Shown here: piece by piece, positions 1 through 7,852 of the stretch | Numbering within the stretch: position 1 is the first letter of the stretch | Layout: every line of letters starts with the position of its first letter | From: Defluviitaleaceae bacterium | GTDB taxonomy: Bacteria > Bacillota > Clostridia > Lachnospirales > WQUN01 | Length of the DNA stretch: 35,148 nucleotides | Direction of reading: 5' to 3' | NCBI GenBank assembly: GCA_009780585.1 | Contig: WQZS01000027.1 | Location: 1 to 35,148, forward strand | Program-made: the position numbers and the translations under genes | The notes under the pieces: generated by a model | What the model was told of the DNA's origin: nothing | The model's database searches: none | What the model saw: only the letters and a program-made list of their open reading frames with translations

Positions 1-309
1 AATTTTTATTTGCTTTCTATTGCTTTTTATTGCCTTTTATATCTTCTTTGTTTCTTTTCCTTCTCCGCCCCCTCCCGATTCCATTTCGAGATTGGGTTCT
101 TTCATTTCGCAATTATTTAATAATAATTAAAATATTGTAACATATTTTAAAATATCTTTTTATTTACTATATTAAAATAATCGATTCATAATAAAGCTGG
201 CTGGCTAGGGTCGTTTAGTTATGTATATAATTTAAAAGCAAATGAAAGGTTATGATGCGTATTTAACCCCAAGTGATACCTGTATCTAACATGTTAACAT
301 TGAATGTAA
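1..309. other. AT-rich region without a recognisable gene
   Basis: This stretch is very AT-rich, and I see no credible coding region in it. It holds a short 10-bp tandem repeat at 11-40 (listed separately), a pyrimidine-rich block at about 41-110 and a run of A/T-only sequence near 115-190. The only small frame with an ATG (242-289, 15 codons) lacks a ribosome binding site. The region lies downstream of the reverse-strand XRE gene. No clear rho-independent terminator for that gene is visible. Confidence 0.5.
11..40. repeat. three tandem 10-bp units
   Basis: Three consecutive units read tgctttctat, tgctttttat and tgccttttat, so the period is exactly 10 bp with one change per unit. A fourth, degenerate half-unit may precede them. 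The period is near one helical turn. Its role is unknown, and simple AT/pyrimidine bias could also produce it. Confidence 0.55.
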
Positions 310-663
310 TTATACATAAGGGGTTTCATTTTTATTATTTTGACGAATCATAAATTTAATTTGATCAATCAAATAATTTTGTTGTTTTATATCCATACGA
401 CGAAATAGATGAATCATTTCATTATCATTTTTAGTTAACATCTTACCGTCTGATGTTTTATTCATAACGTTAAACCCCAACAAATAATCAATCGTTACAT
501 TAAAATATAAAGCCAACCTGATGAGCGTTTCAATATCAGGTTCTCTTCCCTTCGTTATATAACCGTTAATCGTTGAAGGTGACATCTTTAATGCTTCGGC
601 TAATTGCTTTTGAGTTATGTCTCTTTCAAAAAGCAATGTGGTTAGATTAGATGATATGTTCAT
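310..663 (-). CDS. XRE-family helix-turn-helix transcriptional regulator
   Basis: A 117-residue protein whose N-terminal 65 or so residues form a typical XRE/Cro-CI HTH. Its motifs include ITQKQLAEAL (helix 2), MSPSTINGYITKG (recognition helix region) and the closing FNVTIDYLLG common to this family. The C-terminal 50 residues are polar and helical and could serve for dimerisation. It is transcribed away from the zinc-ribbon membrane gene at 794. The shared intergenic region carries three TGACT/AGTCA half-sites, which suggests that it represses itself and the neighbour. The start ATG at 663 is preceded by an unusual run of nine G residues acting as the Shine-Dalgarno region. It resembles small repressors of mobile or accessory islands. 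The target is inferred, not shown. Confidence 0.88.
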   Translation of the reverse strand: MNISSNLTTLLFERDITQKQLAEALKMSPSTINGYITKGREPDIETLIRLALYFNVTIDYLLGFNVMNKTSDGKMLTKNDNEMIHLFRRMDIKQQNYLIDQIKFMIRQNNKNETPYV

Positions 664-668
664 GGAAT

Positions 669-677
669 CCCCCCCCC
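669..677 (-). promoter_or_regulatory. G9 homopolymer as ribosome binding site of the XRE gene
   Basis: On the reverse strand the XRE start codon is preceded by nine consecutive G residues, 5 nt before the ATG. This is the only Shine-Dalgarno-like sequence available. A tract this long can gain or lose bases by slippage, which would change spacing or strength. Confidence 0.6.
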
Positions 678-686
678 TTTTTGGGG

Positions 687-715
687 ATTATATAAGTCAA
701 AATTACTATGCTTAA
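687..715 (-). promoter_or_regulatory. likely promoter of the XRE gene
   Basis: On the reverse strand a perfect -10 (TATAAT, 692 to 687) lies 17 nt from a weak -35 (TTAAGC, 715 to 710). Transcription would start near 680 and leave a leader of under 20 nt. One AGTCA half-site (695-699) sits in the spacer, beside the -10, as expected for autorepression. Confidence 0.5.
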
Positions 716-748
716 AAAAAATAGGCAAAATGACTTGACAATAGTCAT
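694..748. promoter_or_regulatory. candidate operator: three TGACT/AGTCA half-sites
   Basis: AAGTCA at 694-699, TGACTT at 731-736 and AGTCAT at 743-748. The last two form an inverted repeat, ATGACT (730-735) with AGTCAT (743-748) around a 7-nt spacer, and this overlaps the -35 of the forward promoter. The first lies beside the -10 of the reverse promoter. The arrangement fits binding by the XRE dimer encoded next door. Binding itself is inferred. Confidence 0.5.
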
Positions 749-763
749 AGCGGATATTACAAT
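735..763 (+). promoter_or_regulatory. sigma-A-type promoter of the zinc-ribbon membrane gene
   Basis: TTGACA at 735-740, a 17-nt spacer and TACAAT at 758-763: eleven of twelve consensus positions. It lies 31 bp upstream of the ATG at 794, and the inverted repeat of the candidate operator covers its -35. Confidence 0.8.
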
Positions 764-793
764 GATATAAATTTATTAAGGGAGAGGATATAC

Positions 794-1210
794 ATGATAC
801 GATTTTTTACTATTAAACGAGCTTTAATTATTTGTTTGGCTTTTGTTGTCATTGCTCCGTGGGTTGCGTATGATTGGCTTGTCGATGAAGGTATGGGGGA
901 GCTTCGGATCGTTTCTGTATTAATCATCGTGGGATTCATAATTTTTCTTGCTATTAAATACAGATGGCGGTACAGATGTAAAAAATGCAAAAAGTTTTTT
1001 ACTATCCAAAAGAAAGCGACATACTTGGATAAAACCGAAAATATTTCCGTTATAGTTGAAACAGAGCGAAGAGATTTACAGGGGAATATAATTGGTACAC
1101 AAGATCAATATATACCCGGCCAACGAAAAAGGTACAAAACCCCATATATATGTAAGCATTGTGGGTACGATATATATTGGTTAAATGAAAAAGATCGAGC
1201 TAATATATAA
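794..1210 (+). CDS. small membrane protein with a split CxxC zinc-ribbon-like domain
   Basis: A 138-residue protein with two hydrophobic segments (about residues 8-26 and 36-55) followed by a soluble tail. The tail holds two cysteine pairs, C62-x2-C65 and C120-x2-C123, each with a basic surround (CKKC, CKHC), which is the pattern of a zinc ribbon with a long insert. The start is well supported by GGAGAGG 6 nt upstream and by the strong promoter at 735-763. A rho-independent terminator follows directly, so it is a single-gene unit. Base composition is much more AT-rich than the genes after 3 kb. I do not recognise a named family. It may be a membrane adaptor of an accessory island controlled by the XRE protein. 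Confidence 0.75.
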   Translation: MIRFFTIKRALIICLAFVVIAPWVAYDWLVDEGMGELRIVSVLIIVGFIIFLAIKYRWRYRCKKCKKFFTIQKKATYLDKTENISVIVETERRDLQGNIIGTQDQYIPGQRKRYKTPYICKHCGYDIYWLNEKDRANI

Positions 1211-1237
1211 CATAGGTTATTTTTAGCGAACATAAAG

Positions 1238-1271
1238 AACTGCCTCTTTTGTTAAGGGGCAGTTATTTTAT
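1238..1271 (+). terminator. rho-independent terminator
   Basis: An 11-bp stem (1238-1248 with 1254-1264, one T-G wobble), a 5-nt loop TTGTT and the tail ATTTTAT. It ends the transcript of the zinc-ribbon gene 15 bp before the next start codon. Confidence 0.85.
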
Positions 1272-1285
1272 AAAGGAGTCTTAAC

Positions 1286-1978
1286 ATGCGAATAATACAA
1301 TCGTTTATCATTAAAAAACTATGGATAATTAAAATAACTTTGTTAATTTTTATCATAGCTATATCAATGAGTATATTATTATATTTAATTATATATAACG
1401 GCATTAACCCTATGACCTTTATGCGTCACGAAGCGTTTTCAGAAGTCATGCTCATTGCTACCGCTGCGATGGGCATTTTGCTTGTATTTTTGCAACTACG
1501 CCACAGCGAAAAACTAAAAGAAGCTGAATTTATTGCCAACTTTAATAATAACATGTTGATTGTCAAATTAATGGAAGTACACGAGGTTTGTAAAAAGAAA
1601 TTGGAAAAACGGATTTTGCAACAATCGGGGTTTTTTAGCGACGACTTGGTGACGGGCGAGCTTGATTATGACATGGTATATAAATACCTCGATTATTTTG
1701 AACCGTTAAAATTTATGTTGGATAAAAAATTAATTACACCCGCTAAACTTTATAGTCTTATGGCATTTCGTTTTTTTGCCGTCGTGTGTGACGAAGATGT
1801 TGTACGTGAAGTGATTGTAAAATATCAACCGCATTTTTCATGTATTGAATATATGTATGACCGACTGAATGAATATCGTATACAAAAAAAGGTTAAAGTC
1901 CATGAGTGGCTTCAACCTTTATTGGATGAAAACGATACATTTAATAAATTAGCGGAAAAGTACAGAATTAAATCGTAA
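1286..1978 (+). CDS. membrane protein of unknown function
   Basis: A 230-residue protein. Two transmembrane segments are visible (about residues 11-36 and 52-70), the second leading into a charged helical stretch (RHSEKLKEAEF). The remaining 150 residues are soluble, rich in Lys/Glu/Tyr and probably cytoplasmic. The start follows AAGGAG by 7 nt. Low GC and A/T third positions match the gene before it, not the genes after it. Its stop overlaps the convergent PLP-enzyme gene by 11 bp. The two-TM-plus-helical-tail layout resembles membrane proteins often found in phage and island contexts, but I cannot assign a family or function. Confidence 0.7.
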   Translation: MRIIQSFIIKKLWIIKITLLIFIIAISMSILLYLIIYNGINPMTFMRHEAFSEVMLIATAAMGILLVFLQLRHSEKLKEAEFIANFNNNMLIVKLMEVHEVCKKKLEKRILQQSGFFSDDLVTGELDYDMVYKYLDYFEPLKFMLDKKLITPAKLYSLMAFRFFAVVCDEDVVREVIVKYQPHFSCIEYMYDRLNEYRIQKKVKVHEWLQPLLDENDTFNKLAEKYRIKS

Positions 1979-3074
1979 TCCTTCTTTTCCGTGCGGGGGC
2001 GTGCCATATATCGGTAACCTTGCCTTCATGAACAACCAACGCTTCATCGTACAACGCGGCGGTGGTGCATATATGCGTGGGGATTATATAGAGGACATCA
2101 CCGACAGCGGGCAAAATACCGTCGTTTTTATTAAATACCCAGTGTTCTTCTGATTGTGAAACGGGTGTTGCGTGAGGAAGCGAAGTAATAATACCGTGAA
2201 CGCCCTGCGGGTCGGAGCTGATGGCCTTATAACCCAAATCGAGGGTAAAAAGACCGGGTGCGGGATGACTGATGACCCGCGTCAGCAATGCGGCGGCGGG
2301 TATGAAAGGTAGGTCGATGTATCGGCTTGCGTAGCCGTAATCGTTGACGAACAACGTACCGGGGGAAAGATAAATATTTTTCCGCAGGGCATGGCAAGGG
2401 AAAGTGGGGGTGCCACCCATCACAACTGTGTCAAGGTTTAATCCCCGAGCTTGCAAAGAATCACGAATTTCTAATACACGGTGCGCTGCGGTGTCCGTGT
2501 TTTTTTTACGCTTTGCGGGGTCGGGTTCGGTAATGTGACCGTCGTAGCCATGAAGCCCGCGCAAATTAAGGTTTTTATGACGGGTTTGGGATAGATAGAA
2601 ATCTTCTAACGCGTCGGGTAATACACCCGTGCGGTTCATGCCCATGTTAACGTCGATTAAAATGTTGGGGTGCAGTCCGGCTTCGCTTGTTTGGCGGTTA
2701 AGCTGTTCCAATACATTTTCGTTATCACCTACAGCCCACCATGCGGTATCGGGGAATTTTTTCATCAAAGTAATAAAACGGGGGATAGACGGGCCCACAA
2801 CGGGATATGCCAACATGACATGCCGTGCGCCGAACGCGCCGAGCATTTCAGCTTCAGCGACTGTTGCGCATTTAAAGCGTTCGATACCGGAATGTTGTTG
2901 CATTAACACAATTGGGGCGAGTTTGTGTGTTTTGACATGTGGCCAAAGTCGTTGCGCTCCACCGGCGATTTCGATTGCTTTACCGATATTTTCTTGAATA
3001 ATTTCCGGATAATAAAGAAGTGAAGGTGAATCAACGGAGGTTGAATCGGATAGGACATATCTTTCATTTGTCAT
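1968..3074 (-). CDS. PLP enzyme of the D-threonine aldolase / D-serine dehydratase family
   Basis: 368 residues from the chosen ATG. An in-frame extension to 3161 is unlikely, because GGGGG lies just upstream of the ATG at 3074 and the extra 29 residues do not resemble the family. The fold is alanine racemase-like. The N-terminal PLP-lysine motif PHVKTHK (lysine about residue 48) and the C-terminal metal-binding pair in THIC (His334 and Cys336) are both present, as in D-threonine aldolases and zinc-dependent D-serine dehydratases. Expected chemistry is cleavage or dehydration of a D-beta-hydroxy amino acid, in the cytoplasm. It is divergent from the DegT operon; a reverse TATAAT at 3099-3094 could be its -10, with no good -35. 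The exact substrate is open. The stop overlaps the convergent gene before it by 11 bp. Confidence 0.85.
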   Translation of the reverse strand: MTNERYVLSDSTSVDSPSLLYYPEIIQENIGKAIEIAGGAQRLWPHVKTHKLAPIVLMQQHSGIERFKCATVAEAEMLGAFGARHVMLAYPVVGPSIPRFITLMKKFPDTAWWAVGDNENVLEQLNRQTSEAGLHPNILIDVNMGMNRTGVLPDALEDFYLSQTRHKNLNLRGLHGYDGHITEPDPAKRKKNTDTAAHRVLEIRDSLQARGLNLDTVVMGGTPTFPCHALRKNIYLSPGTLFVNDYGYASRYIDLPFIPAAALLTRVISHPAPGLFTLDLGYKAISSDPQGVHGIITSLPHATPVSQSEEHWVFNKNDGILPAVGDVLYIIPTHICTTAALYDEALVVHEGKVTDIWHAPARKRRITI

Positions 3075-3154
3075 AATGACCCCCAAGCGTTGGATTATAA
3101 AAAGGATATCGCAAATTAATGGGGAAATCAAGGCAACAGGGGGGAGGGGGAATC

Positions 3155-3182
3155 TATACAATTCATTTTCTTTTGTTATAAT
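3155..3182 (+). promoter_or_regulatory. candidate promoter of the DegT operon
   Basis: TATACA at 3155-3160, a 16-nt spacer and a perfect TATAAT at 3177-3182, about 30 bp before the aminotransferase start. The -35 matches consensus at four of six positions. It follows a G-rich block (3121-3150). Confidence 0.55.
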
Positions 3183-3212
3183 TTATACAAAATATCCAAT
3201 CGGAGGCAAATG

Positions 3213-4472
3213 ATGCGTGCAAAAATCATAAAAACCCCCATTCCCGAAGGTGCGATGGGTTGGTCCGCCATCGGCGAAGAAGAAATTAACGCGGTTGTAT
3301 CGTTACTGCGTGAGCCGCAAAACCTTTTCCGTGTGCGTGACGACGGCAAGCCGAGCAATTGCGAGCAGCTTGAAAAGAACCTTCGCGATAAAACGGGTGC
3401 CGCGCACGCGTTGTTCCTCGCGTCGGGTACGGGGGCGTTGTCGTGTTGTTTGACGGGTTTTGAAATTGGCCCGGGGGATGAAGTGATCGTACCCGCTTAT
3501 ACTTTTATCGCTACGCCCGCCGCCGTGGTGGACGTGGGGGCGGTGCCCATCATCGCGGAAATTGACGAATCTCTTGGCATGTGCCCCGTCGATTTAGAAA
3601 GGAAGATAACGCCGCATACACGGGCTATCATCGTGGTTAACATGGTAGGCGTACCCGCAAGGCTCGACGCCATCCGTGCCATATGTAAGAAGCATAATCT
3701 GATCCTCATCGAGGACAATTGCCAAGCTATTGGTGCTACGTATAAAGGGAAGTATTGCGGCGTGGAATCCGACGCGTTCGCGTGGAGTACGAATTTTTTT
3801 AAGGTGATTACTTGCGGCGAGGGTGGTGTGTTCTTTACGAATAACGAACGCGCTTTCCAGCGCGGTGTATACCAATCCGACAACGGTTTAAACGACGTGG
3901 GGCAGGGACATCCCTTTGATGATAATGTCAAACCTTTTTCGCGCTGCGGTATACGCGGTAATGAAATCGCCGCCGCGGTGCTTAACGTGCAGTTGGGCAA
4001 GCTGGACAGGATGCTTAAACACACCCGCGGTTTAAAAAAACGTCTCTTTTCCAAGCTCAACACCCCCGTTAACTACACCCCGCAATACGTGGACGACCCC
4101 GAGGGTGATTGCGGTTTTTGCGTAAATTTGATTATGAACGACGAAACGAAGGTCGAACCGATTTTGGCGTTAGCGGAAAGTGAGGGCTTGCCGCTTCACA
4201 AACTATATGAAGCGAAGCTGTACGAAGGCGGCGACTTGCACATCTATTCCAATTGGACGCCCATCCTTGAAAAACGCAGCGCGAACCGCCTAGGCTATCC
4301 GTGGACCGACCCCGCTTACGAAGGCAACGCGGAATATTCGGCGGACATGTGCCCGCGTTCACTTTGTATATTAAACCGTACGGTGCGTTTGCTGTTTAAC
4401 ATAAACATGACGGAAACGAACATCGATGAATTCGCGGAGGCGTTGAACAAAATCGACGCGGAATTGGAATAG
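3213..4472 (+). CDS. DegT/DnrJ/EryC1/StrS-family aminotransferase
   Basis: 419 residues. Two ATGs stand in tandem (3210 and 3213). GGAGG at 3202-3206 is only 3 nt from the first and 6 nt from the second, so I take the second. Family features in order: GTGALSCCL (phosphate region, about residue 72), VPAYTFIATPAAV, the PLP-pyridine aspartate in IEDNCQ (about 168), and the Schiff-base lysine in FFKVITCGEGG (about 197). The late block RGNEIAAAVLNVQL is also present. Such enzymes transfer amino groups to or from keto sugars and cyclitols. As first gene of an operon of dehydrogenase, isomerase and enolase-superfamily genes, it may act on an amino sugar or aminocyclitol in either direction. No sugar-nucleotide genes are near, which argues against antibiotic or LPS sugar synthesis. 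Confidence 0.9.
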   Translation: MRAKIIKTPIPEGAMGWSAIGEEEINAVVSLLREPQNLFRVRDDGKPSNCEQLEKNLRDKTGAAHALFLASGTGALSCCLTGFEIGPGDEVIVPAYTFIATPAAVVDVGAVPIIAEIDESLGMCPVDLERKITPHTRAIIVVNMVGVPARLDAIRAICKKHNLILIEDNCQAIGATYKGKYCGVESDAFAWSTNFFKVITCGEGGVFFTNNERAFQRGVYQSDNGLNDVGQGHPFDDNVKPFSRCGIRGNEIAAAVLNVQLGKLDRMLKHTRGLKKRLFSKLNTPVNYTPQYVDDPEGDCGFCVNLIMNDETKVEPILALAESEGLPLHKLYEAKLYEGGDLHIYSNWTPILEKRSANRLGYPWTDPAYEGNAEYSADMCPRSLCILNRTVRLLFNINMTETNIDEFAEALNKIDAELE

Positions 4473-4483
4473 GGGTTGGTTTT

Positions 4484-5653
4484 ATGGCTTTTTCCGTCGG
4501 CGTCGCCCGGGAGGACATTACGCCGGAGGTAAGCGGGTTTTTATTCGGGTACAACAACCACACGCGAAGCAAGTCGGTCAACGATAATTTGACCGTTACG
4601 GTGCTGGCGTTCCGATCGGAGACGGTGTCCGCGGTTATCTTGAGCGTGACCGTTTGCCTGATCCATGAAACGCTCGCGGAGGAAATCGCGCGTAAAATCG
4701 AAGCCGCCACGAGCATACCCGCGCGGCATGTGATTATCAGTTGCACACATACCCATTCCGCGCCGCGTACCACGTATTTCCCGCGGGATTTGCACTTCGG
4801 CGATTTGGACACCGATTATTGTGAAGGTATATTAATCCCCAAATGCGTGGAGGCCGCGCGTAAAGCCGCCGCCAACACACACCTCGTAAAGGTCGGCATC
4901 GGTACGACGCAATCACTCGCAGGCATCAACCGCAGGCAGCTCTTGCCCGACGGTACGGTCATCCTCGGGCAAAACCCGTGGGATACATATGACCCCACTA
5001 TGACGGTGATCACGTTTAACGCATACGGCAAACCGCTGGCCAATATCGTACACATCGGCGCGCATCTAACCGCGTCGGGAAACAACCACGAAATCACCCG
5101 CGACTGGGCGGGCGTGATGGCGGACCGCCTGGAAGCCGAATCGGGCGCGGTAACGCTGTTCCTCAACGGCGCGCAGGGCGATATCGCGCCGCGTATGGCC
5201 AACGGCGATTCCGTCGGCAATTTGCAACACGCGATGGAAGTCGGCGGGCTTGCGGGCATTGACGCGGTACGGGCGTATAAAGGCATACGAACTTTTTATA
5301 ATGAAGAAATACAAGTGACAAGCGGGGAATTGTCCCTGCCCGCCAAGGAAGGTAACGATGTATGGCGTGCGAAACAAACCCTCCTGCGCGTCGGGCCGAT
5401 TGTTTTTGTACCGTTCCCGTTTGAAGTGAGCGCGGAAATCGGTTTGCGTTTACGAGCGTACAGCCCATTTGCGCATACCTTATTACTTGCTTGCACCAAC
5501 GGCAGCAATTCCTATCTGCCCGCGCAAAGCCAATTATGCCGCGGCGGGTACGAAGTCGAATCATTTACTAAATACCGCGAATACAGACTGCCCGACGATT
5601 CCGACACGCGCCTTATTAATCAAAATTTAGAACTTATCAACCATTTCATATAG
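4484..5653 (+). CDS. neutral/alkaline-ceramidase-fold protein, probably not a ceramidase
   Basis: 389 residues, 11 bp after the aminotransferase. The N-terminal domain matches the neutral/alkaline ceramidase family: the start VGVAREDITPEVSG, then the metal-site motif CTHTHSAP (about residues 86-93), HIGAHLTASGNN (about 190) and LNGAQGDIAPR (about 220). Differences from true ceramidases are plain. There is no signal peptide, the protein is about half the usual length, and the nucleophile serine of the GDxSP hexapeptide is alanine (GDIAP). It is therefore a cytoplasmic relative that may use a metal-bound water for hydrolysis of another amide or ester. Many short family members lack the serine too, so the change may define a subfamily. 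Substrate unknown; the operon suggests a sugar- or cyclitol-derived compound. Confidence 0.8.
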   Translation: MAFSVGVAREDITPEVSGFLFGYNNHTRSKSVNDNLTVTVLAFRSETVSAVILSVTVCLIHETLAEEIARKIEAATSIPARHVIISCTHTHSAPRTTYFPRDLHFGDLDTDYCEGILIPKCVEAARKAAANTHLVKVGIGTTQSLAGINRRQLLPDGTVILGQNPWDTYDPTMTVITFNAYGKPLANIVHIGAHLTASGNNHEITRDWAGVMADRLEAESGAVTLFLNGAQGDIAPRMANGDSVGNLQHAMEVGGLAGIDAVRAYKGIRTFYNEEIQVTSGELSLPAKEGNDVWRAKQTLLRVGPIVFVPFPFEVSAEIGLRLRAYSPFAHTLLLACTNGSNSYLPAQSQLCRGGYEVESFTKYREYRLPDDSDTRLINQNLELINHFI

Positions 5654-5669
5654 AAAAGGGGCCGACCCA

Positions 5670-6830
5670 ATGAAGATAACGAACGTTACCGCAACGCGTG
5701 TACGTATTCCCCTCAAATATCCGGTCAAGTGGTCGGGTGGTACGCGTTTTTCCGCGCCCGCGCTTATCTTGCAAATCGAAACCGACGAAGGAATCGTAGG
5801 CATCGGCGAATGTGTGGGCCCGACGATACCCACGATCGAAGCCGTCGTGGAACATGAGTTTAAGCAATTCCTTATCGGGCGCGATCCGTTAAAAACGGAA
5901 TTGCTCGTGCGCCGCATGGAGGAATTCGCCCGTAACTGGACGCAAATCGGCGCGTACGCCATATCGGGCATCGAAATGGCGCTCTTGGATATTAAAGGAA
6001 AATATTTAAACACGCCGGTTTATAACCTGTTAGGTGGCGCGTGTAAGCAACAAATCGAATACGCGGGGTATCTCTTCATCGACGAACCCGAGGAAAACGC
6101 AAAAAAAGCCCTCGCGTATAAAAACGCGGGTTACAAGGAAGTGAAGCTCAAGGTCGGGCGCAGCTTGCACCAAGACATCGAAACGCTGGAAGCCATCCGC
6201 GCGGCGGTCGGCTCGTCGTTGAAGATCCGCGTGGATTCAAACATGAATTGGAACGTCCCCACCGCCGTCAAATGGATTAGAGCCTTGCAAAAATTCGATT
6301 TGCAATATGTTGAGCAGCCCGTACCCGAATTTGACCTGGACGCGATGGCCGCCGTGCGCCGCGCCGTTGACGTACCCATCGCCGCCGATGAAGGCTGCTC
6401 CACCGTGGAGCGTGCGCTGGCGCACATCAAAAAGGAAGCGTGCGACGTGTTCGTGATTTACGTTTCCGAAGCGGGCGGATTGATGCGCGCGCGGCAAATC
6501 GCCGCCATGGCCGACACCGCGTGTATGTGGTGTACGATGGGCACTTGGGCGGAAACGGGCGTAGCGACCGCCGCGGGGATGCACGCCATCGCGTCGAGTT
6601 GTAACTTCGTATTTTCAAACGACACGCATTATATGCTGCAAGAAGGGGACATCCTAACAAAGCCGTTGGAAATCATAAACGGTAAAATCGACGTGCCGCA
6701 AAGCGCGGGGATTGGTGTGGAAATTGACATGCAAAAACTGGGAGCCTTTTCAAAGACGGACGTACGCGAGTCGGTGTTCTTCGATGACATCGGCAGTGAG
6801 GATATGCCTCGCATAGGGCAAATCCTATGA
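5670..6830 (+). CDS. mandelate racemase / muconate lactonizing enzyme family protein
   Basis: 386 residues of the enolase superfamily: capping domain 1-125, then a TIM barrel. The KxK motif (K159, K161 in KLKVG) is present, as are metal ligands D189 (RVDSN), E215 (YVEQP) and D240 (AADEG). At the end of the sixth strand, where MLE-type enzymes carry a second catalytic lysine before the GG turn, the sequence reads FVIYVSEAGG, placing tyrosine 264 at that site. The enzyme should still bind Mg and form an enediolate, but the second acid/base is changed, so simple two-base epimerisation is doubtful. Sugar-acid or amino-acid dehydration are alternatives. It starts 17 bp after the ceramidase-like gene and overlaps the dehydrogenase gene by 4 bp, which implies coupled translation. 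Confidence 0.88.
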   Translation: MKITNVTATRVRIPLKYPVKWSGGTRFSAPALILQIETDEGIVGIGECVGPTIPTIEAVVEHEFKQFLIGRDPLKTELLVRRMEEFARNWTQIGAYAISGIEMALLDIKGKYLNTPVYNLLGGACKQQIEYAGYLFIDEPEENAKKALAYKNAGYKEVKLKVGRSLHQDIETLEAIRAAVGSSLKIRVDSNMNWNVPTAVKWIRALQKFDLQYVEQPVPEFDLDAMAAVRRAVDVPIAADEGCSTVERALAHIKKEACDVFVIYVSEAGGLMRARQIAAMADTACMWCTMGTWAETGVATAAGMHAIASSCNFVFSNDTHYMLQEGDILTKPLEIINGKIDVPQSAGIGVEIDMQKLGAFSKTDVRESVFFDDIGSEDMPRIGQIL

Positions 6831-7852
6831 GCGCGGCAATGAAAGCCATCCTCCTCGAAGCCCCCGGCATCGTTAATCTGCGCGAAATCCCCATTCCCGC
6901 ACCCGGTAAGGGGGAAATTTTGATACACACGAAGGCCGCGACGGTATGCACCTCCGATATCATCGACTTGGAAACGGGTCTTTTTTCCGAGCATATGCCC
7001 ATGGTCATGGGACATGAGGGCGCGGGTGTGGTTGCGGCAATCGGCGAAAGCGTAACGAGCATAAACGTCGGCGACGAAGTGGCCGTACACCCTGTTATGC
7101 CGTGCTACGCCTGCCCGTCATGCAAGCGCGGCTTATCACATTTGTGTGATGATATGGGGCATTTGTGCTTTAACAAGCCGGGCGTGTTCGCCGAATACTT
7201 CGTTACGCGCCCCGATTGTGTGCGGATTAAACCGCCGGAAATGTCCTTCGCTGTAGCCAGTTTGATGGAACCCGTATGCGTTTGCTTGGAAGCGGCCGCA
7301 CGCGGTAAGGTAGGCGAAGGGAGCCGTGTGCTGATTGCGGGAGATGGGCCCTTCGGCATCATGATAAACAGGCTGTGCGCGCTAAAGAACCCCAAGCAAA
7401 TCATCCATACGGGCTTTTATGACAGCCGATTGAAACACGTAAGCCCGCAAACGACGGTACTTAACGTAAACGGCGAATCCAACCTTGCAAATAAAATCAT
7501 GCGTCTCACCGAAGGGGAGGGGATCGACACCGCGATTTTATGCGTTTCAAGCACCGAAGCCCTGGATGTATGCATGGAAGTGTTGCGCTCGCGCGGCACG
7601 CTTGTTATTTTTTCCGCGTTCGGCGGCAAAACGCCCGTCGATTTACTGCGCGTTCACATCAAGGAACTTAACATTGCGGGCTGTAATAACGACGAGGGTT
7701 TTATGGACGATGCCATGCGGTTGCTTGCCGACCCCGCGCTCGATTTAAAAAGCATCGTCACACACGAAATCCCCTTCGCCGATTGGAAGGAAGCGTTCCG
7801 TATCGCTTCAAAGGAAAAGGAAAATTGCTTGAAGGTCAGTATGATTTTGTAA
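6827..7852 (+). CDS. zinc-dependent medium-chain alcohol dehydrogenase
   Basis: 341 residues, starting within ATGA of the previous stop. A second ATG at 6839 is possible, but the overlap favours 6827. Catalytic zinc ligands are C41 (VCTSD), H63-E64 (GHEGAG) and probably E148 (LMEPV). The structural zinc site is complete: C93, C96, C99 and C107 in the Cx2Cx2Cx7C spacing. A nucleotide-binding turn, AGDGPFG, lies near 171. This is the sorbitol/threonine dehydrogenase type, which oxidises a secondary alcohol of a polyol, sugar or amino acid with NAD(P). In this operon it probably forms or reduces the keto group used by the DegT aminotransferase or the isomerase; that is inference. A 15-bp direct repeat begins at its stop codon. 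Confidence 0.9.
   Translation: MSAAMKAILLEAPGIVNLREIPIPAPGKGEILIHTKAATVCTSDIIDLETGLFSEHMPMVMGHEGAGVVAAIGESVTSINVGDEVAVHPVMPCYACPSCKRGLSHLCDDMGHLCFNKPGVFAEYFVTRPDCVRIKPPEMSFAVASLMEPVCVCLEAAARGKVGEGSRVLIAGDGPFGIMINRLCALKNPKQIIHTGFYDSRLKHVSPQTTVLNVNGESNLANKIMRLTEGEGIDTAILCVSSTEALDVCMEVLRSRGTLVIFSAFGGKTPVDLLRVHIKELNIAGCNNDEGFMDDAMRLLADPALDLKSIVTHEIPFADWKEAFRIASKEKENCLKVSMIL

Noticed and set aside
242..289. 15-codon reading frame starting ATG AAA GGT
   Set aside because: No ribosome binding site, no recognisable peptide type; such a frame is expected by chance in AT-rich DNA.
3121..3150. G-rich block as a possible G-quadruplex
   Set aside because: Only three usable G-runs within 30 bp, one pair being just GG, so the pattern does not meet the usual four-run rule.
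3075..3161. 29-residue N-terminal extension of the D-threonine aldolase-like protein
   Set aside because: No ribosome binding site for the upstream start. The GGGGG-linked ATG at 3074 fits the family length, and the extension covers the gene's likely -10.
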